Source: an uncultured bacterium (GTDB lineage Bacteria > Planctomycetota > UBA1135 > GCA-002686595). Taken from it: a DNA stretch of 64,000 bases. Of the stretch, positions 1-11,700 are shown in pieces. How positions within the stretch are numbered: the first letter of the stretch is position 1; every line of letters begins with the position of its first letter. Position numbers and translations under genes: made by a program. The notes beneath the pieces are model-generated. The model was not told the origin of the DNA. It made no database searches and saw only the letters and a program-made list of their open reading frames with translations. The DNA is taken from assembly GCA_938083085.1 (NCBI GenBank), contig CALLKX010000053.1, positions 38,777 to 102,776 of the forward strand. Direction: 5' to 3'.

Positions 1-3000
1 GGGACCCAGCGGCGAGCCCTGCGCTCCCCGAACACCAGGGCGTCGAACTGGCCCCCGTCGCGGTTCTGCACCGAGACCACGCCGCCGCCGCGCTGCCCAA
101 GGTCGTCGAGCTGGACCCAGGCGGTCAGGGTGCGAGGGCCGAGCGGGAGTTCGATCCCCTCGGTGGAGGCGTGCCCGTCGCCGTCGAGGACCAGCCCCCG
201 GCCTTCGAGCCGCGCGGTGCCGTGCAGGGTGAGCCGCGGCGGCGCCTCGAGGGCTCGGGGCCCCCGGGTGAAGTCCCAGGCGGCGATGGCCTTCGGGCCG
301 CGGGCCTCGTCGCCGTCGTTGGCGGGGGCCGCGCGCGCCTCCAGCGCGGCGCGCGCCTGGCCGAGGAGGCGATTGGCGGTGGCCCGCGCGGCGGCCACGT
401 CCTCCTCGAGCCGCGTCCGCTCGCGAGCGGTGCTCACCTCTTCGTTGGCGCAGGCCGCGAGATGGCGGAGGAGCAGCTCGCGCTCGGCGTCCGCCGGCGG
501 GCGGCCCGTGGCGCCCTCCCACATGCGGGACACACGCTCCGCGTTCGAGCCCGGGGCCCCCCGAGCCCGCTCCGCCCAGCGCTCGGCGAGCTTCCAGGTG
601 AGCGGGTCGTTCAGCAGCGTGAGGGACTGGGCGGGGACCGTCGTCGCGGGCCGGGCGCCCACCGGAGCGAAGGGCACCGGCGCGTCGAAGGCGACGAGGA
701 AGGGGTCCATCCGGTTGCGCTGTGCGCGCACGTAAACGCTGCGCCTGGTGGTGCCGGGTCCGATGCCCGCCGGGGGGCCGAACATGCGCTCGTCCAGGAC
801 GCCGGCCACCTCGACCATGGCGTCGCGGATGGACTCCGCGTCCATGCGGCGGACCGAGGCGTGAGACAGCAGGGCGTTCTCTGGGTCCTTCTCCAGGGCC
901 TGGGGCGCGGCGTCCGCCGAACGCCTGAACGCGTCGGAGGTGACCACGTGCCGGATCAGGCCCTTCACAGACCAACCGCCACGCACAAACTCGGTGGCCA
1001 GGTGGTCGAGGAGCAGCGGATGGGTCGGGCGCGCGCCGAGGCGGCCGAAGTTGTCCGGGGTGGCGACGAGACCTCGGCCGAGCAGGTGGTGCCACACTCG
1101 ATTCGCCATGACCCGCGCGGTGAGCGGGTTGGAGGGGGCTACCAGGGCGTCTGCGAGCTGGCGCCGTCCGCTGCCTTGGGCATTGAAGGGGGCCGGGTCG
1201 ATGGCCTCGAGGTAGCGCCGGGGGACCGGGCCGGTCGGGCTCCGGTGGTCGCCGCGCTCGAAGAGCGGCCAATTCTCGGCGTCTGCCTCCAGGAGTCCGG
1301 GGACGCGGGTAGGGGCGGGGATGTCCCTCTCCAGCGCGCGATAGCGCTCGATGAGCGGCGCCGCCTCCCGGAGGGCGTCGAGCTCATTGGGGAGCACCCC
1401 GTGGCGCAGGCACGCGTCGAGGAGCAACGCCTCGGCGTCCGACGACTCCGAGGCCTCCCAGCGCAGCACCACGCCGCGCAGCGCCTCCCGGGCGGCGGCG
1501 GCGGGGGACGCGTCCTCGCCCGAGGAGGCCATGAGCGCGAGGAGCGTGTCCGCGGGTCCCGGGTCGCGCGCGGGCTCCTCCCCGCGCGGGAGCAGCGCGA
1601 TCTCGCGCACCCCGAACCAGCTGCGGTCGCCGCCGGTGGTCTCCACCGGGGCGTCCTGCCCCGTCACGAGCTCGACGTGGATCGAGTCGCCCGCCCAGTA
1701 GGCGAGGTCGAGGCGCTTCCAGTCCCAGCCGCCGCCGCCGATGCCGGCGGTCTGGTAGACGGTGCCCTGGCGCGGGTAGTCCTGGACCACGTGGCGGAAC
1801 CGAGCGCCCTCGCCGGCGACCAGGCCCCACAGGGCGAGGTCCTCCCCGAGGTCAAGGCGTCGCGACTGCAGCACGCCCCGGTGTCGTGTCGACGTGAGGT
1901 GGGTGTAGAGCCCCTGCGGGTGAACGCCGGTGAGCGCCTGGGTGCCCTCGACGGCGACGGTGAAGTGGCCGGCGCCGGTGGGGCCGGCCTCGAGTCCGGG
2001 ACCGTGGGCGAACCAGCGCCCCGCCTCCTCAGGGTCTGTGAGGTCCCACCGCTCGGCAAAGGCGGCGGAAGTGACCGCGACCTCCTCGGGGGCTGCGGCT
2101 GCGCGGCGACGCCACTCGGGGTCTCGGGCGGCTCGCCGCACCGCGTCGAGGGGGTGCGCCTCGTCAAGCTCCTCCCCGTCGTGCAGGAGGTCCCGCTCCG
2201 GGGAGGCGTCGTCAAGGACCGCCATCCAGTCCCGCGCCATGGCGCCGCGGACCGCGCCCATGAGCGTCTCGAGCTCCAGCTCCACGTCTGCGCCAAGGGT
2301 GGCGGCGTTGGCGTCGACGATGCCCGGGCGGCAGGACGCGAGCACGCCGAAGAGCGCCGTGTAGTCCGCCTGGCTGATGGCATCGAACTTGTGGTCGTGG
2401 CAGCGAGCGCAGGAGATGGTCTGGGCCTGGAAGGCCTTGCCCAGCACGTTGATCTGGTCGTCCACGAAGCGGACCTTCTCGTCGAGCGGATCCGTGGGCA
2501 GGTAGCCGTGGTAGACGAGCCGCCAGTGGGCGGTGGCGATGACCGACTCGTTCAGGCGCCCCGCTGCGTCCAGGCGGGGGTCGAGAAGGTCTCCCGCCAC
2601 GTGCTCTTCCACGAATCGGTCGTAGGGGAGGTCCTCGTTGAAGGCGCGGATCAGATAGTCGCGGTAGCGGTACGCGAAGGGGATGGCTGGGTCCCCCTCG
2701 GAGCCGTGGGAGTCGGCGTACCGCACGACGTCCATCCAGTGCCGCGCCCAGCGCTCACCGAAGTGGGGGGAGGCGAGCAGGCGATCCACGAGCCGCTCAT
2801 AGGCGTCTGGTCGCGGGTCGGCCTCAAAGCGCTCGAGCTCCTCGGGCGAGGGGGGGAGCCCCGTGAGGACGAAGGCGAGGCGGCGGTGGACCTCCCGCCG
2901 GGTGGCGGGGCTGGCGGGGCGCAGCCCCTCATCGCGGAGCCGCGCCTCGACGAACCGGTCGACCGGGTGGTCGGCGCCTTTCACGTCCGGGAGCGGCGGG

Positions 3001-3500
3001 TCCTCCACGGGCTGGAGGCTCCACCAGTCCATCCGGCGCTCGAGCCTTGCTTCCCAGGAGAGCAGCCGTTCGACCTCGTCGGCAGCGGGGGGCTCATCCC
3101 GCGGATCGAAGGCGCCGGCGAGGATCCACGCCTCAAAATCCTTGAGAACCCGATCGTCGAGCTGCGCCCCTCCCTCGGGCATCTCGAGGCCCTCGAGCTC
3201 GTGCCGCATCACCTGAAGGAGCACGCTCTCCTGGGGGGCGCCGGGACTCACGATCGGGCCGAAGAGAGACTCCTCGAGCATCGCGTCCCGGTGGTCGAGG
3301 CGGACGCCACCCTCGGCCTCGCCCGCGCTACTGTGGCACCCGTAGCAGTGCTCGACGAGCACTGGTCGGATGCGGCTCTCGAAGAACTCGACCTCGTCTG
3401 CCCTGGCTTGCCGAGCGATCGCTGTGCCTCGCAGGGCCGGGACCGCGGCAGGTGCCGGGAGGATTGAGAGGACCGGGAGGAGGAGCGCAGAGGCGAGCAT
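1..3500 (-). CDS. PSCyt1-DUF1549-DUF1553 protein with C-terminal LamG-like domain (3' end outside window)
   Basis: The frame read from ATG at 3500 stays open to the left edge, so only the C-terminus is missing; about 1,166 codons are visible. It begins with a signal peptide (MLASALLLPVLSILP), followed by a PSCyt1 haem-type motif (VLVEHCYGCHS). DUF1549 follows with FGERWARHWMDVVRYADSHG and a second haem-like motif, [13 protein letters not shown]1553 starts near residue 790 (MANRVWHHLLGRGLVATPDN). The last visible part resembles a LamG/concanavalin-like domain (LPLGPRTLTAWVQLDD). In Planctomycetota such proteins are large periplasmic or surface proteins, usually paired with DUF1501 and thought to act in polymer degradation or electron transfer; the exact reaction is not known. 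It lies convergent-free beside a small lipoprotein on the same strand. Confidence 0.9.
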   Translation of the reverse strand, partial: MLASALLLPVLSILPAPAAVPALRGTAIARQARADEVEFFESRIRPVLVEHCYGCHSSAGEAEGGVRLDHRDAMLEESLFGPIVSPGAPQESVLLQVMRHELEGLEMPEGGAQLDDRVLKDFEAWILAGAFDPRDEPPAADEVERLLSWEARLERRMDWWSLQPVEDPPLPDVKGADHPVDRFVEARLRDEGLRPASPATRREVHRRLAFVLTGLPPSPEELERFEADPRPDAYERLVDRLLASPHFGERWARHWMDVVRYADSHGSEGDPAIPFAYRYRDYLIRAFNEDLPYDRFVEEHVAGDLLDPRLDAAGRLNESVIATAHWRLVYHGYLPTDPLDEKVRFVDDQINVLGKAFQAQTISCARCHDHKFDAISQADYTALFGVLASCRPGIVDANAATLGADVELELETLMGAVRGAMARDWMAVLDDASPERDLLHDGEELDEAHPLDAVRRAARDPEWRRRAAAAPEEVAVTSAAFAERWDLTDPEEAGRWFAHGPGLEAGPTGAGHFTVAVEGTQALTGVHPQGLYTHLTSTRHRGVLQSRRLDLGEDLALWGLVAGEGARFRHVVQDYPRQGTVYQTAGIGGGGWDWKRLDLAYWAGDSIHVELVTGQDAPVETTGGDRSWFGVREIALLPRGEEPARDPGPADTLLALMASSGEDASPAAAAREALRGVVLRWEASESSDAEALLLDACLRHGVLPNELDALREAAPLIERYRALERDIPAPTRVPGLLEADAENWPLFERGDHRSPTGPVPRRYLEAIDPAPFNAQGSGRRQLADALVAPSNPLTARVMANRVWHHLLGRGLVATPDNFGRLGARPTHPLLLDHLATEFVRGGWSVKGLIRHVVTSDAFRRSADAAPQALEKDPENALLSHASVRRMDAESIRDAMVEVAGVLDERMFGPPAGIGPGTTRRSVYVRAQRNRMDPFLVAFDAPVPFAPVGARPATTVPAQSLTLLNDPLTWKLAERWAERARGAPGSNAERVSRMWEGATGRPPADAERELLLRHLAACANEEVSTARERTRLEEDVAAARATANRLLGQARAALEARAAPANDGDEARGPKAIAAWDFTRGPRALEAPPRLTLHGTARLEGRGLVLDGDGHASTEGIELPLGPRTLTAWVQLDDLGQRGGGVVSVQNRDGGQFDALVFGERRARRWV

Positions 3501-3617
3501 GAGGTTGCGCCGTCGGGCGCCCGCCGATCATAGGCATCGCCTCAGAATTCGCGGGCCCTCTGCTGCGCTGGGGCCCGCAGCGATGTCGAAGCCCCCTGGT
3601 GAGAGCGGGCGGGCGGC

Positions 3618-4037
3618 CTACTGGAAGGTGTAATGCAAGGCCACGCCGTGGCGAGCCTCCACCCTCGTGGACATCTGCTCGGCGTCGTGCTGGGCGGCGA
3701 CCGAACGTAAGCTGACCTCGAGGTTCTTGTCGTCGACCCACTTCACCTGGATGTCGTGGAAGCTGTTCCAGGTCTTGTGCTTTCCCAGAAGCCCGTCGAG
3801 GGGGTCGAAGGTGCTGCCCACGGGTGTCACAGCCACGTTGTTGAAGACATAGCCCGCCGCGCCGCCGCCCTCGCAGTGGAAGCTCGTCGCGACCTTGGTT
3901 CCGTCCGGGCTGGCGACTTGCTGAAGGATCTCCACCGCGGGCTCCCCCTCACCGAAGTCGAGGCATGCGGTCAAGGACAGGGCGAGCCCAGCGGCCCAAG
4001 CGGCGGCTGTTCGCGTGGTGGTGATGAAGTGCGGCAT
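3618..4037 (-). CDS. Small lipoprotein of unknown function
   Basis: 139 aa. The frame is open further upstream to 4205, but the start at 4037 puts a signal peptide with a lipobox (LSLTAC) directly at the N-terminus, so that start is preferred. After the lipidated Cys the protein is a single globular domain with alternating hydrophobic segments (VASPDGTKVATSFHCEGGGA; HDIQVKWVDDKNLEVSL). This pattern resembles small immunoglobulin- or DUF-type lipoproteins. I do not recognise a named family. It probably sits on the outer side of a membrane. It is divergent from the PSCyt1 gene starting at 4307, about 270 bases away. Confidence 0.7.
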   Translation of the reverse strand: MPHFITTTRTAAAWAAGLALSLTACLDFGEGEPAVEILQQVASPDGTKVATSFHCEGGGAAGYVFNNVAVTPVGSTFDPLDGLLGKHKTWNSFHDIQVKWVDDKNLEVSLRSVAAQHDAEQMSTRVEARHGVALHYTFQ

Positions 4038-4306
4038 CTCGGTGCGGGGGAAAGGTCGGCTCCAGCGGCGGTATTGCGATTTCAGCTCTCCATGGGAGAG
4101 CTGGGTGAGTCTTCTCGGTCGAGGTCTGTTGGTCAAGGTCGTCGGTGGGAGGGGGCCGTCTCGGGTGGCAGGGCCTCGGCTTGGCGCCCGAGGCCGGAGC
4201 GCCATCAGGTGCGATCAGGCGGACCCCTCTTCCCGCATCGAAGCAGAGGGAATCTCGGCGGAGGAGCCCTGTGGGGAATCAGCGCTTCGTTGTTACGTTG
4301 GTAGAA

Positions 4307-7258
4307 ATGATGCTCCTCGTCACCCTCCTCCAAGCCGCCGGCGCCCAGCCTGCGGCGCCGGACTTCTCCCGGGACGTTCGACCCATCCTGGCCGAGCATT
4401 GCTTCGGGTGTCACGGGCCTGACGCGGCGGCGCGCAAGGGAGACCTTCGGCTCGACCTCGAGGAGGACGCGGTCCGGGACCGCGGCGGGTACGCGGTGGT
4501 GGACCGCGCCGCTCCGACCGAGAGTGAGCTGCTCGCGCGGCTCCACGGGGACGATCCGTTCGCTGACCCCATGCCGCCCGAGGACGAGCCGCCGCTGAGC
4601 GACGAGGAGCGCGACATCCTTGAGGGATGGATCGCGGACGGCGCGCCCTGGGGAGAACACTGGGCCTTCCGTGCGCCGGAGAAGAGCGGCGTTCCCGCCG
4701 CGAGCGTGTCTGCTGCGGAAGCGTCTGCTGCGGAGGCCATCGACGCCTTCGTCGAGGCGCGGCTCCGGACCGAGGGTCTGGTGCCCGCAGCCGAGGCGGA
4801 CCGCCACACCCTGCTGCGGCGGGTGACCCTGGACCTGACCGGGCTGCCGCCCACCCCCGAGGAGATCCGTGCGTTCCTCGCGGACGGGTCGCCGAGCGCG
4901 TACGACGACGTGGTGGACCGGCTGCTCGCCTCCCCGCGGTTCGGCGAGCGCATGGCGCTGCAGTGGCTGGACGTGGCGCGCTACGCAGACACCAACGGCT
5001 ATTCCATCGACGGAGGCCGACACATGTGGGCGTGGCGCGATTGGGTGATCGGCGCGTTCAACGAGAACATGCCCTTCGACCGCTTCACGGTCGAGCAGCT
5101 GGCCGGGGACCTGTTGCCGGACGCGACGGACGCGTCACGCATCGCGTCGGGGTTCAACCGCAACCATATGAACACCCACGAGGGCGGGACCATCGAGGAG
5201 GAGTACCTCGTGGAGTACGCCGCCGACCGGGTGGCCACCACCTCCCAGGCCTGGCTCGGGCTGACCATGGGGTGCGCCCGCTGCCACGACCACAAGTACG
5301 ACCCGATCTCCCAGCGCGAGTACTACCAGTTCTTCGCGTACTTCAACTCGATCTCGGACCGCGGCAACGACGGCGACGGCGGGAAGAACTCCGTGCCCTT
5401 CATCCCCGTGTTCTCCGAGGAGCAGCAGCTGCGCCTCGCGGCGCTCGAGGCGGAGGAGGACCGGCTGAGGGAGGCCCTCGAGGCCGAGACCCCCGCGGCC
5501 GCGGCGAGGCTCGCCGCCTGGGTCGACCTCGAGGCGTCCCGGGGCGAGAGACGTCGGGAGCCTGAGTTGGCGCCTTGGTCCCTCGCTGGGCCCTTCGTGG
5601 CTGCCAGTGGCGACGCCGCTTTCAAGACGGACTTCGGCCCCGAGGCCAGCGGGTCCGCGGCGAGCGAGGCGGTCGAGTGGGCGGTCCGCGAGGACCTCAG
5701 GGACGGGGTGCCACACCCGCTCCCCACCAACAACGCCGCCACCTACCTCCGTCGCACCATCAACTCCGCCGAGGCCGGACCCCTCGACCTGGCCTTCGGC
5801 AGCGACGATTCCATCAAGGTCTGGTGGAACGGGGCGCTGGTGCTGGACGCCAACGTCCGCCGGGGCGTGGAGCCCTACCAGGAGTCCCTGTCCGTCCTGG
5901 CCCAGGCAGGGGCCAACGAGTTGCTGGTCAAGATCGTCAACTACGGCGGGCCAGGCGGGGTCTTCTTCGACCTCACATCCAGCGGTCCGCCCGAGGACGT
6001 CGTCGAGGCCCTGGCGCTCGGGCCAGCGGGCTGGAGCGATGCCCAGGCGGCGCGGGTGGCGGTCTATCACCGCTCCATCAGCCCTGCCCTGGACGGGGTT
6101 CGGTCGGAGCTGCAGGGCCTCCGCAGTGAGGTGTCGGCGCTCATGGCCCAGCCCATGACCACGGCCATGGTGATGGACGAGCGCGAGATGCGCCGGCCCG
6201 CGCACGTGCTGATGCGGGGCGCCTACGACCAGAAGGGCGAGGAGGTCGAGCCCGGGACGCCCGCGATCCTCCCGTCGCTGCCCTCCGGCGCCCGGGCGGA
6301 CCGCCTGGGCCTGGCGACCTGGCTGGTGGATCCCGCCCACCCGCTCACGGCGCGGGTCGCGGTGAACTCCTACTGGCAGCTGCTCTTCGGGGCGGGCCTC
6401 GTGGACACCCCGGAGGACTTCGGGGTGCGGGGCGCGCTCCCGAGTCATCCGGAGCTGCTGGACTGGTTGGCCGTGGACTTCGTGGAGAGCGGGTGGAACG
6501 TCAAGGCCATGCTGGGCCAGATGGTGCGCTCTGCGGCTTACCGCCGGGATGCGGCCGTCTCCCCCGAGCTGCTGGAGCTTGATCCGGGCAACCGCCTGCT
6601 CGCGCGGGGTCCGCGCTTCCGGCTCCAGGCCGAGCTGATCCGTGACGTGGCCCTCTCGGCGAGTGGGCTGCTCGCGCCGCGCATCGGCGGCCCCAGCGGG
6701 CGGCCCTACCAGCCGGCCGGCCTGTGGCGTGAGATGAGCCACTACGGCAGCACGCCCGCCACCGAGCAGATCTACGTCCAGGACCACGGCGAGGGCCTCT
6801 ACCGCCGGGGGATGTACACGATCTGGAAGCGGACCGTGCCGCCGCCCATCCTCGCGGCCTTCGACGCCCCCAGTCGCGAGCTCTGCGTCGTGCGGCGGTC
6901 GCGGACAAACACCCCCCTGCAGGCGCTCGTGCTGCTCAACGAGACGGGCTTCGTCGAGGCCAGCCGAGCGCTCGCCCAGCGGGTCTTGCTGGAGGGCGGT
7001 GCCGGCGACGAGGCGAGGATCCGGGAGCTGCACCTCCTGACGGTGGGGCGCGAGCCGGACGCCGCCGAGCGCGAGGTGGTGGCGGCGCTCGTGGCCCGCG
7101 AGCGCGCGCGCTTCGCCGCGCAGCCGGAGGACGCCGCGGCGCTGATCTCCGTGGGGGAGTCGGCCCGCGACGAGTCCATCGAACCCGTGGAGCACGCCGC
7201 CTGGACGCTGGCGGCGGCCCTCATGCTGAACCTCAGTGAGACGGTGACCCGGGGATGA
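4307..7258 (+). CDS. PSCyt1-DUF1549-DUF1553 protein
   Basis: 983 aa from ATG 4307 (a second ATG follows at 4310). The frame continues upstream to 4145, but a hydrophobic signal ([13 protein letters not shown]) begins at 4307. PSCyt1 carries [23 protein letters not shown]1549 carries [20 protein letters not shown] and [13 protein letters not shown], the two CxxCH-type motifs expected for covalent haem. A mid-protein segment ([19 protein letters not shown]) looks like a PA14- or CBM-like beta domain inserted before DUF1553 ([20 protein letters not shown]). The stop overlaps the DUF1501 start by four bases (ATGA), so the two are translationally coupled and probably work together in the periplasm. 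Substrate unknown. Confidence 0.93.
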   Translation: MMLLVTLLQAAGAQPAAPDFSRDVRPILAEHCFGCHGPDAAARKGDLRLDLEEDAVRDRGGYAVVDRAAPTESELLARLHGDDPFADPMPPEDEPPLSDEERDILEGWIADGAPWGEHWAFRAPEKSGVPAASVSAAEASAAEAIDAFVEARLRTEGLVPAAEADRHTLLRRVTLDLTGLPPTPEEIRAFLADGSPSAYDDVVDRLLASPRFGERMALQWLDVARYADTNGYSIDGGRHMWAWRDWVIGAFNENMPFDRFTVEQLAGDLLPDATDASRIASGFNRNHMNTHEGGTIEEEYLVEYAADRVATTSQAWLGLTMGCARCHDHKYDPISQREYYQFFAYFNSISDRGNDGDGGKNSVPFIPVFSEEQQLRLAALEAEEDRLREALEAETPAAAARLAAWVDLEASRGERRREPELAPWSLAGPFVAASGDAAFKTDFGPEASGSAASEAVEWAVREDLRDGVPHPLPTNNAATYLRRTINSAEAGPLDLAFGSDDSIKVWWNGALVLDANVRRGVEPYQESLSVLAQAGANELLVKIVNYGGPGGVFFDLTSSGPPEDVVEALALGPAGWSDAQAARVAVYHRSISPALDGVRSELQGLRSEVSALMAQPMTTAMVMDEREMRRPAHVLMRGAYDQKGEEVEPGTPAILPSLPSGARADRLGLATWLVDPAHPLTARVAVNSYWQLLFGAGLVDTPEDFGVRGALPSHPELLDWLAVDFVESGWNVKAMLGQMVRSAAYRRDAAVSPELLELDPGNRLLARGPRFRLQAELIRDVALSASGLLAPRIGGPSGRPYQPAGLWREMSHYGSTPATEQIYVQDHGEGLYRRGMYTIWKRTVPPPILAAFDAPSRELCVVRRSRTNTPLQALVLLNETGFVEASRALAQRVLLEGGAGDEARIRELHLLTVGREPDAAEREVVAALVARERARFAAQPEDAAALISVGESARDESIEPVEHAAWTLAAALMLNLSETVTRG

Positions 7259-8658
7259 TGGAGTTCACACGACGGGCCTTTCTAGGCCGCTCCGCTGGGG
7301 GCCTCGGCGCCATGGCGCTCTCTCGCCTCTTGGGCGGGGACGAGTCGGTGGTGCCGCACTTCGCGCCGAAGGCCAAGCGCGTGGTCTACCTCTTCCAGTC
7401 AGGCGGCCCGTCGCACATCGACCTGTTCGACTACAAGCCGGTGATGCGCGAGCTCCACGGCCAGGAGCTGCCTGAGTCCGTCCGCGGTGGGCAGCGGGTG
7501 ACGGGGATGACGGCGGGGCAGAAGAGCTTCCCGGTGCTCGCGCCGCCCTACGAGTTCAAGCAACACGGCGAGAGCGGGGCCTGGGTCAGCGAGCTGATGC
7601 CGTGGACGGCGCGCATCGCGGACAAGCTGTGCTTCCTCAAGGGGGTGCACACCGACGCGATCAACCACGACCCCGCCATCACGACGATCAACACCGGCGC
7701 CATGCAGCCGGGCAAGGCCAGCCTGGGCTCATGGCTCAGCTATGGGCTGGGCAGCGAGAACCGCGACCTGCCCGCCTACCTGGTGCTCCTGTCCCAGGGC
7801 ACGGGCAAGGACCCGGGCCAGCCGCTGTTCTCGAGGCTCTGGGGCTCGGGCTTCCTCCCCCCGTCCCATCAGGGCGTGCAGCTGCGCCCGGGGTCGAACC
7901 CGGTGCTGTACCTGCAGAACCCACCGGGGGTGGACGCCTCCACCCGGCGTGCGCTCCTGGACGACCTCGCCAAGCTGAACGGACGGCACGCCGACGCGAC
8001 GGGGGACCCCGAAGCGCGGACGCGCATCGACCAGTACGAGATGGCGTTTCGCATGCAGACCTCGGTGCCCGACCTCACCGACCTCTCCACCGAGCCCGAG
8101 GAGGTCTTCGAGCTCTACGGGCCGGACGCGCGCAAGCCCGGGACCTACGCGGCCAACTGCCTGCTCGCGCGCCGGATGCTCGAGCGCGGCGTGCGCATGG
8201 TCCAGCTCTTCCACCGTGGGTGGGACCAGCACCTGAACCTGGACCGGGAGCTGCGGGCGCAGTCCATGGACACCGACCAGCCTAGCGCCGCCCTGGTGTC
8301 TGACCTCGCGCGGCTCGGGCTGCTGGAGGACACCCTGGTGGTGTGGGGCGGCGAGTTTGGCCGCACCGTCTACAGCCAGGGCAAGCTCGGCGCCCCCGGG
8401 AGCGGCCGCGACCACCACGGGCGCTGCTTCACGGTCTGGATGGCCGGCGGCGGCATCAAGCCCGGCATCACCCACGGCGCCACCGACGACTGGTCCTACA
8501 ACGTGGCCGAGGGCGGCGTCCACGTGAACGACCTCAACGCGACCATCCTGCACCAGCTGGGCATCGACCACGAGCGCTTCACCTATCCCTACCTCGGCCT
8601 CGACCAGCGCCTCACCGGCGTCGAAGAGTCGCGGGTGGTGCGAGAGATCCTCACCTGA
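7255..8658 (+). CDS. DUF1501 family protein (sulfatase/alkaline-phosphatase-like fold)
   Basis: 467 aa. The N-terminus has a twin-arginine-like signal ([20 protein letters not shown]), so Tat export is likely. Family features are [15 protein letters not shown] near residue 50 and the C-terminal [14 protein letters not shown] and [17 protein letters not shown], the usual DUF1501 metal-site region. It is coupled by a 4-base overlap to the preceding PSCyt1/DUF1549/DUF1553 gene. This pairing is a hallmark of Planctomycetota. The start could be 7255 or the adjacent ATG at 7258. Enzymatic activity for DUF1501 is not established; the fold suggests a hydrolase of the alkaline-phosphatase superfamily. 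Confidence 0.93.
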   Translation: MMEFTRRAFLGRSAGGLGAMALSRLLGGDESVVPHFAPKAKRVVYLFQSGGPSHIDLFDYKPVMRELHGQELPESVRGGQRVTGMTAGQKSFPVLAPPYEFKQHGESGAWVSELMPWTARIADKLCFLKGVHTDAINHDPAITTINTGAMQPGKASLGSWLSYGLGSENRDLPAYLVLLSQGTGKDPGQPLFSRLWGSGFLPPSHQGVQLRPGSNPVLYLQNPPGVDASTRRALLDDLAKLNGRHADATGDPEARTRIDQYEMAFRMQTSVPDLTDLSTEPEEVFELYGPDARKPGTYAANCLLARRMLERGVRMVQLFHRGWDQHLNLDRELRAQSMDTDQPSAALVSDLARLGLLEDTLVVWGGEFGRTVYSQGKLGAPGSGRDHHGRCFTVWMAGGGIKPGITHGATDDWSYNVAEGGVHVNDLNATILHQLGIDHERFTYPYLGLDQRLTGVEESRVVREILT

Positions 8659-8755
8659 GCAGGTGGGGGCGGCCGCCGTGATGTTTGAAGAAGCGGTGCG
8701 TCGACGGCGTTCGTCGGCGCAGGTCCTCTCCGGGGCCGCCCCCTCAGATAGACGC

Positions 8756-11700
8756 TCAGCGTTCTGACTTGGGCAGGCCCATGCCGGTGCGGTTCGGGTC
8801 CGCGGGGCGGGGCGGCGCCTGGTACGCGCCGGTCTCCAGCTCCTTGAGCATCTGCTGCACGCCGGCTTCGATCTGCGGATCGGCGCCGCCTTGCATCAGG
8901 GCGGGGTCGTCCATGACCTCGATGTCAGGGGCGACTCCGTGGCCCTCCACGCCCCACGTCCCGTCGAGCTCAAAGAACCCGAAGGACGGCACGGCGAGGG
9001 TGCCGCCGTCGATGAGCTGCGGGCTCCCGGAGTAGCCGACCAGGCCGCCCCAGGTCCGCGTGCCGATCAGCTTGCCGAGCCCCGCCTGCCGGAACAGGTA
9101 CGGGAACATGTCGCCCCCCGAGCCTGCGTCGCGGTTGATGAGCATGCACTTGGGGCCCTGGTGGGAGTCGTTGGGTGTCGCCATCGAGCGGCCCCATCGG
9201 CGGCCCCAGTAGTTCGTGCGCGGGCGGTCGAGGGCCTCGATCTCACGGTTGGGGAACTGCCCGCCGCCGTTCCAGCGCTCGTCGATGATGAGGGCGTCCA
9301 GGTGGGACTGGCCGTAGAGCTGTCGGAACAGGTTGTTGCGACCGTTCTGGCCGGTGTCGGGCACGTAGACGTAGCCCACGCGGCCACCGGAGAGCTCCTC
9401 GACCATCTTGCGGTTGCCCTCGATCCACTCGCGATAGCGCAGGCCGCGCTCCGAGGAGAGGGCCTTGACCATCACCTTGCGGGCCGTGTCGTCCATGGTC
9501 GGAGAGGCGCTCACCGTCAGCTCGACGGCCTCACCACCCTTCCCGAGGAAGGCGGCCCAAGGGTCCTTGTCCGTGTCCATGGGGACGCCGTCCACGGCGA
9601 GGAGGTAGTCCCCCTCGCGCACGTCGACGCCGGGCATGCTGAGGGGGCCGCGGGCGTCCGAGTCCCAGACGCCGCCTTCGACGATGTGCGCGATGCGGTA
9701 GGCGCCGTTCTCCAGCGTGTAGTCACACCCAAGCAGGCCCACGCCGACTCGCGGGCCGCGCTCCATCGGTCCACCGCGGACGTACGCGTGCCCCACGTTC
9801 AGCTCGGCGACGAGCTCGCGCATCACGTAGTCCACGTCCTCGCGGTTCGCGCAGTAGGCGATCATGGGCAGGTACTGCTCGTAGACCGCGGGCCAGTCCA
9901 CGCCATGCATGTTCGCGGCGTAGAAGTAATCGCGGAAGAAGCGCCACGCGTCGCGGTAGACCTGGGGCCACTCCTGGCGCGGGTCGATGCGGGCCTCCAT
10001 GCCGTCCTTCTTGACGCTCTTGGGCGAGCTGCCCTCGTCGGCCTTGCCGATGGCCGGGTCGTTGCCGCGCTCCACGAGGAGCTGCTTGCCGTCCGCAGAT
10101 AGGCTGAAGTCGCCCCCGTCGGTGACGCTCTTCTCGGCCTGATCGTCCCCGTGCAGGTCGTAGGCCTTGATGCCTGAGCCGCGGCGAACGTAGAGCAGGT
10201 GCCCCTCGTGGTTCACCGAGAGGCTCGCGAAGTTGCCCGAGGGCACGGGGAGCTGGAGCGCTCGGTGCTCGAAGCCCTCGAAGTCGATCTCGAGGGCCTT
10301 CGAGGCGTCCTCGTCGTCGTCCTCCTCGTCGCCGCTCTCGTTGCCGCGATCTTCGCTGGAGGCCGCGCCTGAGCGCTCGGCCACGACCGTGATGTCGACC
10401 TCGTTGGTGGAGACGGCCCACTCAAGGGAGCCGTCCTTGATGGACCCATCGAACAGGGCCTCTCCGCCCGTGTCCAGCGCGAGGCTCCCGCTGCAGGCGC
10501 CGGTCTCGGGGTCGAGGTCGCCGCGGACCTCGGCGTTCCCGAGGGGGGAGGTCGCCGAGCCGCTGAGGCGCGTGCCGTCGAGGCTCAGGCTCGCGGTGAC
10601 GGCCATCGCGGGCTGGCCCGCCATCGTGAGCGTGCCGGAGTAGCTCCCGCTGACGCCGTCGTCCTCCGCGGGCGTGCCTTCACGCTCCTCCTCGCCTTCG
10701 GCGTCCTCGTCCGGCGTGCCCTCCTCCTGGTCTTCGTCGCCCCAGGACTCCTCGTCGCTCTTCGGGGTCCAGGGGAACTCGACGTCCTCGCGCAGGGGGA
10801 CGGCCAGGAGCACCTCACCATCGGTGTAGACGTAGTTCGAGTCGATCATCGACCCCTGCTGGCCGCTGAAGTCACGGACGCTGCCGAAGTACAGGAAGTC
10901 TCCGTCCCGATCGAAGGTCGGGCTGCTGTCCTCGAACATGGAGCTCGTGACGACGTGCTTCTCACCTGCGACCGTGTCAAAGATCACGACGTTGGTCCGC
11001 GAGCTCTCGTCGGCGAGGTTGGTGTAGGTGAGCCAGCGGCTGTCGTGGGACCAGTTCACGGGGACGCCCCACTCCGCGGCCTCGTTCTGGTCGATGGCCT
11101 TGGTGGTGTCCGCGGCGATGTCGTGCACGTAGATCGTGCCCGACCGGTCGCTGAACGCGATCTTCTCGGAGTTCGGGGACCAGGTCGGGTCGTACTTGAA
11201 GCCCTCCGTGCCCTCCGTGAGCTGCTTCGTCTCGCCGCGCCCGTCGGACTGCTTCACAAACAGCTCGTACTCGCCCGTCTCGTCCGAGAAGTAGGCGATC
11301 CAGCGTCCGTCCGGGCTCCAGGAGGGGTCACGCTCGGCGACCCCGCTGGTCGCCGTCAGGTTGCGCGCCTTGCCCTGCTCGGCCGGCAGCGTCCAGATGT
11401 CACCGCGCGACGCCACCACAGCGCGCTTGCCTGTGCTGGAGATGCGGCTGGTGGAGATGGCCTCCGAGACGTCCACCGTGCGGGGGCGGGCCGTCTCGAT
11501 CGCGCCAGGGATCTTCACGTCCACGGGACGGGTCGCCTGGGTGCCGAGGTCCACGAGGAACAGGCCCGAGTTGTTCTGGAACACGATCTCGCCCTGGCCC
11601 TGGTCACCGGGACCGATCGCGGGCCACTTGACGTCGAAGTCGGTGTAGGTGGTGACCTGGGAGTGCGTCCCTGCGGAGACGTCGAACTTCCAGACGTTCA

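Noticed and set aside
171..3467. Very long plus-strand open frame
   Set aside because: It is antisense to the PSCyt1-DUF1549-DUF1553 gene, which has clear domains; its own translation is Gly/Arg/Val-rich without any family likeness.
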